In this document: one piece after another, positions 58,806 to 64,000 of the stretch
Numbering within the stretch: position 1 is the stretch's first letter
Layout of the letters: each line of letters opens with the position of its first letter
Assembly: GCF_004798705.1 (NCBI RefSeq)
Contig: NZ_CP039290.1
Span: 2,418,001 to 2,482,000 of the forward strand
DNA length: 64,000 nucleotides
Origin: Arthrobacter sp. PAMC25564
Lineage (GTDB): Bacteria; Actinomycetota; Actinomycetes; Actinomycetales; Micrococcaceae
Reading direction: 5' to 3'
The notes under the pieces: model-generated
The model's database searches: none
Seen by the model: the letters and a program-made list of their open reading frames with translations, nothing else
Told to the model about the DNA's origin: nothing
Translations under genes and position numbers: made by a program

Positions 58806-58821
58806 ATACCCCCAGGGGTAT
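58806..58821. promoter_or_regulatory. CstR-type operator (cstB side)
   Basis: ATACCCCCAGGGGTAT, 16 bases, lies 69 bases upstream of the cstB-like gene on the minus strand. Confidence 0.87.
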
Positions 58822-58873
58822 ATTGCAAGCGATCGATGTCGGATCGGACACTGAATGTCCACCGCTAGCCGTT

Positions 58874-58889
58874 ATACCCTCCGGGGTAT
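58874..58889. promoter_or_regulatory. CstR-type operator (regulator side)
   Basis: ATACCCTCCGGGGTAT, 16 bases, lies 38 bases upstream of the CsoR-family regulator gene, so the regulator probably controls itself. Confidence 0.85.
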
Positions 58890-58927
58890 AGAATTGGCAA
58901 AGTGCCCGCCCACCTTTGGAGTCCGCC

Positions 58928-59185
58928 ATGGAACTTGATTCGACAGAACTCACCCCCGTCATCAACCGGCTCAAGCGCGCCCAGGGACAGCTCGCCGCCG
59001 TCACGCGCATGTTGGAGGAGGGCAGGGACTGCAAGGACATCGTCACCCAGCTCGCAGCTGTCTCGAAGGCTTTGGACCGGGCAGGCTTCGCCATCATCGC
59101 CAGCGGCCTTGAGCAGTGCCTGGTCCGCGGGGATGCGAGCATGGACACCAAGGACCTGGAAAAACTTTTCCTCTCCCTCGCCTGA
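58928..59185 (+). CDS. cstR: CsoR-family persulfide sensor (CstR-like)
   Basis: An 85-residue all-helical regulator. The basic helix VINRLKRAQGQLAAVTRML binds DNA. The two conserved cysteines are Cys35 (GRDCKD) and Cys64 (LEQCLV). Copper-sensing CsoR also needs a His four residues before the second Cys; here that position is Gly60, as expected for CstR, whose cysteines form a trisulfide with persulfide. Operators next to eight genes or gene pairs in the window and the sulfur genes around support that role. GGAG precedes the ATG. Confidence 0.9.
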   Translation: MELDSTELTPVINRLKRAQGQLAAVTRMLEEGRDCKDIVTQLAAVSKALDRAGFAIIASGLEQCLVRGDASMDTKDLEKLFLSLA

Positions 59186-59217
59186 GGCACGCCGCCACTA
59201 ACCATGCAGGAGCATCC

Positions 59218-59643
59218 ATGAGCTACACGCATACCGTCACTGTCCCGCTGGCCTGGGACGAGGCAGTGCAGCGCACCCGCGAGGCCCTCGCCGGACAGGG
59301 TTTCGGCATTCTCTCGGAGATCAATGTCCGTACCACGTTTGAGGCCAAACTCGGCGCCGGTGCCGGCGAGGACCTCGGCGACTACGTGATCCTGGGCGCC
59401 TGCAACCCGGCACTGGCAAGCAGGGCACTCTCCGCAGAGCCGGACATGGGCGCCTTGCTGCCCTGCAATGTCGTCGTCCGCCGCGGCAAAGACGCTGCCG
59501 AAACAACCGTCCAGGCCATCGACCCGCAGACCATGGTCACACTCAGCGACAGCCCGGCCGTCCGCGACGTCGCCAACGACGCCGATGCCCGCCTCCGGGC
59601 AGCCCTGGCCTCCGTTAGCGGCGCCGGCACTCCGGGGAACTGA
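59218..59643 (+). CDS. DUF302 domain protein
   Basis: The 141-residue protein has the DUF302 pattern: a first strand (TVTVPLAWDEAVQRTREALAG), then QGFGILSEINVRTTFEAKLG, YVILGACNPALASRAL (with Cys) and LPCNVVVRRGKD (second Cys). DUF302 proteins are small, often found with sulfur and heavy-metal genes; the paired cysteines could carry sulfur or metal. It follows the regulator by 32 bases and probably shares its transcript. Confidence 0.88.
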   Translation: MSYTHTVTVPLAWDEAVQRTREALAGQGFGILSEINVRTTFEAKLGAGAGEDLGDYVILGACNPALASRALSAEPDMGALLPCNVVVRRGKDAAETTVQAIDPQTMVTLSDSPAVRDVANDADARLRAALASVSGAGTPGN

Positions 59644-59734
59644 AACGTTCATCCTCTGGACTGCGCTCGCGGAACCCATGCTCTGTGAAAACTGCTGCCC
59701 GGTCCGGTCCCTGCGGGTTTAGCCTTGTTGTAAC

Positions 59735-59802
59735 GGTGATGGATCCCACCGGGACCGGTTGAATTGCGGTCCGGACTGCCGGCATGGCTGATGGTTCCTG
59801 CC
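59735..59802 (+). ncRNA. Fluoride riboswitch (crcB motif)
   Basis: The segment GGTGATGGATCCCACC followed by GGACCG...CGGTCC and the closing run GGCATGGCTGATGGTTCCTGCC matches the conserved parts of the fluoride riboswitch: the GGNGATGG start, the short P2 hairpin and the CUGAUG-x-xUCCUxC end that forms a pseudoknot around fluoride. It ends 25 bases before the first gene of an operon with two crcB genes. Fluoride binding would allow expression. Confidence 0.88.
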
Positions 59803-59827
59803 CGAACTGAACGGCAGGAGTTGGGTC

Positions 59828-60421
59828 GTGGCAGGGATTCGAAAGGGGCTGGCAGGCCCGGAGGCATGGGAGCGGGACAGGCCCGCCGGTTCGTTGTTGC
59901 CCGTAGGCCCGTTGGAACTTTCCCTGGAGGAAGTACGCCAGTTGTGGTCCTTCGTCCACGGGGACATCATGGACGGCAGCATGCGCCGGCTCTTGCGCGC
60001 CTCGCTCGGGTTGTGTCCCCGACACACCTGGGCCCATGCCGTGGTGGAAATCGAGCTGTGGAAGGCCGGTGCCGGCGCCCGCGGCGCGCACCCCGCCGAC
60101 CGGGTCCGGGCCGGCATCCGGACCGCGTCCGCGACGGCGGTCCTGATCAAATCCAACCAGGCCGGAACCGTGAGCGAAACCTTCGACACCCTCACCGCCG
60201 CAGCCGGCGGAGGGTTCGGGGCCATGGTCTCGCACCGCTCCGGGGAAACCGATGATACCTTCGTGGCGGACCTCGCCGTCGGTTCCGGCTGCGGACAACT
60301 CAAATCCGGGGCACCGGCCCGCGGGGAACGTGTTGCCAAGTACAACCGGCTCCTCGAGATCACCGATGAGTATCCGGAGCTGCTCTACGGTCCCACCGGC
60401 ACCCACCTCAACGACCAGTAG
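59828..60421 (+). pseudogene. Chimeric gene: unknown N-terminus joined to an enolase C-terminal fragment
   Basis: A single 197-codon frame (GTG start, AGGAG eight bases upstream). Residues 1-86 are an unfamiliar domain with a C-x2-H-type stretch (ASLGLCPRHTWAHAVVEIELW). Residues ~91-185 are the end of an enolase barrel: TASATAVLIKSNQAGTVSETF (Lys108), MVSHRSGETDD and GQLKSGAPARGERVAKYN (Lys159). The enolase N-domain and all three magnesium ligands are missing, so it cannot be an enolase. It looks like a deletion that fused two genes of a fluoride operon; it could still be expressed. Confidence 0.75.
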
Positions 60422-60443
60422 ACACCGACCGACAGGAGCGCCC

Positions 60444-60995
60444 ATGAATGAGCCCGAGAAGGAAACCCGGCCCGCCACCGGGCCCACCGCCTACGTCCCG
60501 CGGAAGATCACCGGGCCGGTCCTGATGGGGGTGGTGCCCGGCCAGCCCCTGGCCGTGGCACACCGCGCCGCGGAACTGGCCTACAGCCTGAACGTGAAGC
60601 TGATCTGCGCCTACGTGGACGTCACCACCTACCTCGCCGAAGAACCCGACGGACGGGTCGAAGCCCTGCCGATTGACCCGGACGGCATCGACGACGACAT
60701 CGAAGGCATCAGCGCCAGTATCAAAGAACGCCTTCAGGAAGCCCTGGACGGAACCGGCATCCGCTGGTCTTTCGTGACCCGGGCCGGAGACCCGGCCAGG
60801 GCGCTGGGACGTCTGGCGGACTCCGCGGATGCGTCCGTCATCGTGGTCGGCACCCGCGAACGCGGGCTCGGAGCCCGGTTCGAGGAGCTGCTCGTCGGGT
60901 CCGTCGCCGTCCATCTGACCCACCGCCAGCACCGGCCCGTCCTGGTTGTTCCGCTCACTCCGCACGCCAGGCACCATCGGCAGGAGAGCCACTGA
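60444..60995 (+). CDS. Universal stress protein in the fluoride operon
   Basis: A 183-residue single Usp domain: VLMGVVPGQPLAVAHRAAELAYSL at the start, KLICAYVDVTTYL, and the ATP-type end VIVVGTRERGLGARFEELLVGSVAVHLTHRQHRPVLVVP. The G-x2-G-x9-G nucleotide motif is close to consensus. AGGAG precedes the ATG. The stop overlaps the crcB start as TGATG. Usp genes accompany crcB and enolase genes in other actinobacterial fluoride loci; the role is unclear. Confidence 0.9.
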   Translation: MNEPEKETRPATGPTAYVPRKITGPVLMGVVPGQPLAVAHRAAELAYSLNVKLICAYVDVTTYLAEEPDGRVEALPIDPDGIDDDIEGISASIKERLQEALDGTGIRWSFVTRAGDPARALGRLADSADASVIVVGTRERGLGARFEELLVGSVAVHLTHRQHRPVLVVPLTPHARHHRQESH

Positions 60996-61609
60996 TGGAA
61001 CCGCCCACACCCGAGACGGCAGTCCCCGCCCGTATGTCCGGGGCATCCGCAATCGGGAGCGAGAACCGGCTTCCCGTCGACGGCGACGCGGCCGGGCCCA
61101 TCACTGACGATACGGACGCAGGGACGCTGGGCGAGGCGCACACCCACCGCCCGGTTCACCTGCACCCCGTTTACGTGCTGGTCGTCATCACCGGAGGCGT
61201 GTTCGGAGCCCTGGCCCGTTACGGTCTCAGCACCGTCCTGCCTTCCCCGGGCGGGTGGCCGCTGCCCACCCTGATCATCAACCTGGCCGGAGCATTCCTG
61301 CTCGGCGTTCTGCTGGAGGCCCTGGTCCGCCGCGGTCCCGACGCCGGGCGGCGGAGGATGATCCGGCTGCTCGCCGGGACCGGGTTCATGGGCGCCTTCA
61401 CCACCTACAGCACCCTGGCCCTGGAAACGAACACCCTGCTCGGCGCCGGACGCACGACCGACGCGCTGATCTATGTCGCCGCCACGCTGCTCGGCGGGGC
61501 CGTGGCAACAGTGGCCGGGATCCGCGCTGCCGCCGGACACCACACCAGGATGACCACCCGGCGCCGGGATGCGGCCCTCCGCCCCGGCCGGCAGGACGGC
61601 AACCGGTGA
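60995..61609 (+). CDS. crcB: CrcB/Fluc fluoride channel subunit 1
   Basis: The 204-residue protein has an unusually long polar N-terminus (~60 residues, His-rich near its end) before the four-helix Fluc core: GGVFGALARYGLSTVL, TLIINLAGAFLLGVLLEAL with the pore Asn, and GTGFMGAFTTYSTLALET with the phenylalanine-box/T-T-x-S-T motif. It forms a dimeric fluoride channel, here probably as a heterodimer with the next gene product. Confidence 0.93.
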   Translation: MEPPTPETAVPARMSGASAIGSENRLPVDGDAAGPITDDTDAGTLGEAHTHRPVHLHPVYVLVVITGGVFGALARYGLSTVLPSPGGWPLPTLIINLAGAFLLGVLLEALVRRGPDAGRRRMIRLLAGTGFMGAFTTYSTLALETNTLLGAGRTTDALIYVAATLLGGAVATVAGIRAAAGHHTRMTTRRRDAALRPGRQDGNR

Positions 61610-61983
61610 ACGCACTGACCATTCTGCTGCTGGGACTCGCCGGCGGACTCGGCGCCGGGACCCGCTTCGTCGTCGACGGGCTGGCCCGCTCCAAGCTCCG
61701 CACCGCCCTGCCAGTGGGCACCATCGCTATCAACATCACCGGATCCTTCCTCCTGGGACTGGTCGCCGGGGCCGTGATCGTCCACGCCGCACCCGTCGAG
61801 CTCCAAACCATCGCCGGGACAGGCTTCCTCGGCGGATACACCACCTTCAGCACGGCCAGCTTCGAAACCGTCCGGCTCATCCAGTCCCGCCGCACCGGCC
61901 TGGCCCTTCTGAACGGCATCGGCACCGCCGCCGCCGCAGTCGGCGCCGCGGCCGCCGGCCTCGCCCTGGCCAGCCTGCTATGA
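61606..61983 (+). CDS. crcB: CrcB/Fluc fluoride channel subunit 2
   Basis: A 125-residue Fluc subunit, GTG start overlapping the previous stop (GTGA). Core motifs are GGLGAGTRFVVDGLA, TIAINITGSFLLGLVAG with the pore Asn, and GTGFLGGYTTFSTASFET. Two unequal crcB genes in a row usually make an antiparallel heterodimeric channel that lets fluoride leave the cell. Confidence 0.95.
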   Translation: MNALTILLLGLAGGLGAGTRFVVDGLARSKLRTALPVGTIAINITGSFLLGLVAGAVIVHAAPVELQTIAGTGFLGGYTTFSTASFETVRLIQSRRTGLALLNGIGTAAAAVGAAAAGLALASLL

Positions 61984-62032
61984 CACCGGCCGTCCACCGA
62001 ACCATACCGACGAACCAGTTCAGGGAGCGGCC

Positions 62033-63283
62033 GTGCCGGAAATGAATCAGGAGCACGCAATGACGGGCCGGACAGGGAAGACCTCGGCAAACAGGCTCGG
62101 ACCCATGGGGTTCGTGCTGGCCTTCGGCGTCGTGAGCATGCTCGCCGACGTCGTCTACGAAGGCGCCCGGTCAATCACGGGTCCGTTCCTGGCCACCCTC
62201 GGTGCGTCCGCGGTCATGGTCGGCTTCATCACCGGATTTGGCGAAGCCGTGGCCCTGGTCCTGCGCCTGGGCACCGGCCCCCTGGCAGACCGGACCCGCA
62301 AATACTGGCCCTTGACCATCGCCGGCTACGCCCTGACCGTGATCGCCGTCCCGCTCCTGGCCCTGGCCAGCTCGCTGTGGCAGGCGTCGGCGCTGGTTGT
62401 CATGGAGCGGTTCGGCAAAGCCGTCCGCACCCCGGCCAGGGACACCATGCTCTCCCATGCCGGGGCAGAAATGGGACGGGGAAAGGCCTTCGCCATCCAC
62501 GAAGCCCTCGACCAGTCCGGGGCCCTCCTGGGTCCGCTGCTCATGGGACTCATGATCGCCGTCTCTGGCTACCAGCTCGGATTCGGTGTCCTGGCTATCC
62601 CTGGCGCACTCGCCCTCGTCGCCGTGCTCCTGCTCCGCCGGGCCGTCCCGGTGCCGGAACGATTCGACGCCCAAGCCGTAACCGACCACGCTGTTGAACG
62701 GGGCAGCCGTGCAGCGCGCGTCCCGCTGCCGGCCAGGTTCTGGTGGTATAGCGCCTTCACCGCCGTGTCGATGTTCGGGTTCTCCACCTTCGGCGTCATC
62801 TCCTACCACCTGGAAGTCCAGAAGGTCCTGCCCTCGGCCCTGATACCGGTCACCTACGCCGTCTCCATGGGAGCTGCGGCCCTGGCGGCCCTGGCCTCCG
62901 GAGCGCTCTATGACCGGATCGGGCTGCGCGGTCTGCTCATCGCGCTGCCGCTGACCGCGGCCGTCCCGTTCCTGTCCTTCACGACCGCCCCGGCCCTCGT
63001 CTGGGCTGGCGCAGTGGTCTGGGGAGCGGCGTTGGGGATCCATGAATCCACGCTCCGCGCCGCCGTCGCCGACCTCGTGCCCGCTGTTCGGCGGGGGACC
63101 GGCTACGGCATCTTCACCGCTGGCTACGGGATGGCGTGGCTGGCGGGGTCCACCATCATCGGCGCCCTTTACACGGCGTCGTATGCGGGGCTCGTGATCT
63201 TCACCGTCGGAACCCAGCTGGTCGCTCTGATCGTCTTCATTCCCCTGCTGAGAGCGTCAGCACCGGATGCGCGGAGGGTATGA
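62033..63283 (+). CDS. MFS transporter of the fluoride operon
   Basis: A 416-residue 12-helix MFS protein with motif A in GPLADRTRKYWPLTIAGY and a family-like MERFGKAVRTPARDTMLSHAG segment that resembles YfcJ/permeases of the unknown-substrate group often found with fluoride genes. AGGGAG precedes GTG 62033; ATG 62042 is an alternative. It is 49 bases after crcB and should share the riboswitch-controlled transcript. Confidence 0.85.
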   Translation: MPEMNQEHAMTGRTGKTSANRLGPMGFVLAFGVVSMLADVVYEGARSITGPFLATLGASAVMVGFITGFGEAVALVLRLGTGPLADRTRKYWPLTIAGYALTVIAVPLLALASSLWQASALVVMERFGKAVRTPARDTMLSHAGAEMGRGKAFAIHEALDQSGALLGPLLMGLMIAVSGYQLGFGVLAIPGALALVAVLLLRRAVPVPERFDAQAVTDHAVERGSRAARVPLPARFWWYSAFTAVSMFGFSTFGVISYHLEVQKVLPSALIPVTYAVSMGAAALAALASGALYDRIGLRGLLIALPLTAAVPFLSFTTAPALVWAGAVVWGAALGIHESTLRAAVADLVPAVRRGTGYGIFTAGYGMAWLAGSTIIGALYTASYAGLVIFTVGTQLVALIVFIPLLRASAPDARRV

Positions 63284-63437
63284 CCGGTGCCCGTTCGGTA
63301 GCATCCCGGGCCATCCACAACAGCGCGAACCCGGGCTGCCACGCGGCCGAAGCTATGAGCAGCGCCGGCTCGGCGCCTTCCAGCTCCAGTGCGCGGACGA
63401 AAAGTTCCCGGGCCGAGGCGGCCCGTGGCCCGGTCAG
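63237..63437 (-). other. Possible unannotated coding remnant with CTG start
   Basis: Between the MFS and VOC genes the minus strand has a 66-codon frame (LTGPRAASARELFVRALELE ... PALLIASAAWQPGFALLWMARD) with strongly G/C-biased third positions, as in real genes here. It has no ATG, GTG or TTG start, only CTG at 63437 right after the VOC stop, and its end overlaps the MFS gene. It may be a remnant or a coupled small gene; I do not recognise it. Confidence 0.35.
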
Positions 63438-63856
63438 AGCATGACCGCGCCGCCGGCGTCGACCGCCCAGGTGGGGTTGAAGGCAACTTCCCAGCGGAAG
63501 CCGTCCGGATCGGCGAAGTATCCCGTGTAGCCGCCCCAGGGCTGGGTTTTCGGCGCGGCCACAATGGTGGCGCCGGCCGCCTCGGCCTCGGCCATCACCC
63601 AGTCGACCTCCGCCGCGCTGCCCAGGTTATGGCTCAGGGTGATGCAGGGAATCCCGTCAGGGCTGGAAGTCCCGGCCTCCGCCTGCATCCGGGAGGCATC
63701 CCAGAGGGAGAGGACGAGGCCGTGATTGGCCTGGATGAAGACGACGTCGCCGGGGGATTCCCGGAGGACGCGCCAGCCGAGGCCGTCAACGTAGAAGCTG
63801 CGGGAGGCGTCAATGCTGCGGACACCCAGTGAAATTAGGTCGACTCGTGGCTGCAT
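63434..63856 (-). CDS. VOC (glyoxalase-like) family protein
   Basis: The 140-residue protein has two beta-alpha-beta-beta-beta modules: SLGVRSIDASRSFYVDGLGWRV, then PCITLSHNLGSAAEVDWVMAEAEAAG and the C-terminal GGYTGYFADPDGFRWEVAFNP with a metal-type Glu. Members bind metals or sequester drugs; the substrate is unknown. It diverges from the chorismate mutase gene, with the start codons 14 bases apart. Confidence 0.9.
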   Translation of the reverse strand: MQPRVDLISLGVRSIDASRSFYVDGLGWRVLRESPGDVVFIQANHGLVLSLWDASRMQAEAGTSSPDGIPCITLSHNLGSAAEVDWVMAEAEAAGATIVAAPKTQPWGGYTGYFADPDGFRWEVAFNPTWAVDAGGAVML

Positions 63857-63870
63857 CTTTCGATACTGTC

Positions 63871-64000
63871 ATGGACATGTCCGTAAATCACGAAGACCAC
63901 AAAGATGCCCAGGCCGACAAGGAACAGCTCGCCGCGGTACGGGTGGCCGTTGACGAAGTGGATGAGCAGATCGTCCTGCTGATCGGACGCCGCGAGCGGC
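63871..64000 (+). CDS. Chorismate mutase-like protein (5' end only)
   Basis: The 43 codons seen here end in the first helix of an AroQ chorismate mutase (LAAVRVAVDEVDEQIVLLIGRR), with the conserved Arg and D-x-x-I-x-x-L/I-x-x-R pattern. ATG 63871 is used; ATG 63877 and an in-frame GTG at 63847 are alternatives. The gene runs past the right edge. It would convert chorismate to prephenate or act as a related isochorismate lyase. Confidence 0.75.
   Translation, partial: MDMSVNHEDHKDAQADKEQLAAVRVAVDEVDEQIVLLIGRRER

Noticed and set aside
58928..59185. Copper-sensing CsoR
   Set aside because: The His four residues before the second Cys is replaced by Gly60, and the neighbours are sulfur genes, so a persulfide sensor fits better.
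60098..60421. A functional enolase gene
   Set aside because: Only the last third of the fold is present; the N-terminal domain and all magnesium ligands are absent.
1..64000. tRNA or rRNA genes, CRISPR arrays, complete transposons or prophage genes
   Set aside because: I looked for conserved tRNA arms, regular repeats and transposase or integrase motifs and found none I could support; a covariance scan was not possible.

Overview
This window looks like chromosome from a high-GC actinobacterium of the Micrococcaceae (Arthrobacter/Pseudarthrobacter type). The pointers are very GC-rich codon use, mycothiol-linked enzymes (mycothiol-type formaldehyde dehydrogenase, mycoredoxin), an RskA-type anti-sigma factor, a c-di-AMP riboswitch in front of a secreted NlpC/P60-like protein, and a homoprotocatechuate dioxygenase of the Arthrobacter/Brevibacterium type. 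I saw no rRNA, tRNA, CRISPR array, complete insertion sequence or phage.

Layout. 1-6.7 kb: end of an amino-acid ABC importer operon, a GYD protein, an ABM-domain membrane protein, a PEP-synthase/rifampin-phosphotransferase-like enzyme, a methyltransferase, an orphan kinase ATPase fragment and a CsbD protein too short for routine calling. 6.85-13.4 kb: a homoprotocatechuate meta-cleavage operon (FAH-RraA fusion, GntR regulator, hpaE, hpaD, hpaH, hpaI) behind a palindromic operator. 13.6-16.6 kb: a secreted DUF4397 protein beside an ECF sigma/anti-sigma pair, then an AlkD-like protein. 16.7-23.1 kb: antiporter, small unknowns, riboswitch plus cell-wall protein, and a PAP2-DedA-response regulator-kinase operon. 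23.1-25.2 kb: hipBA with three evenly spaced palindromes, next to a 5'-truncated DHFR-like gene. 25-38 kb: mostly housekeeping and unknown membrane proteins, SulP, EEP, LplA-like, a mycothiol formaldehyde-detoxification set and SRAP. 38-42.6 kb: copper block (DUF305, DUF6153, CopB-type ATPase, cupredoxin, SHOCT). 42.7-48 kb: MarR regulator divergent from an overlapping MFS-lgt-PBP operon.

48-59.6 kb is a reactive-sulfur island: a frameshifted DsrE gene, MFS transporters, OsmC, thioredoxin, three rhodaneses, TauE exporter, a CstB-like persulfide dioxygenase-rhodanese and a CsoR-family regulator with the two cysteines but not the histidine of a copper sensor (CstR-like). It is tied together by seven near-perfect palindromes of the form ATACCCC-GGGGTAT; an eighth lies upstream of the copper ATPase. 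Two tiny cysteine-rich paralogous proteins (38 and 55 aa) sit directly behind such sites and are the best candidates here for an undescribed component. The island also holds decayed genes: a universal-stress-protein relic and a proton-ATPase relic that has lost its catalytic core.

59.7-63.3 kb is a fluoride-resistance operon: a fluoride riboswitch, then a chimeric gene whose C-terminal half is an enolase fragment, a universal stress protein, two CrcB subunits and an MFS transporter. The window ends with a VOC protein and the start of a chorismate-mutase gene. Resistance and detoxification systems (copper, sulfide/persulfide, fluoride, formaldehyde) mixed with gene relics suggest that 38-63 kb is an accessory, rearranging region.
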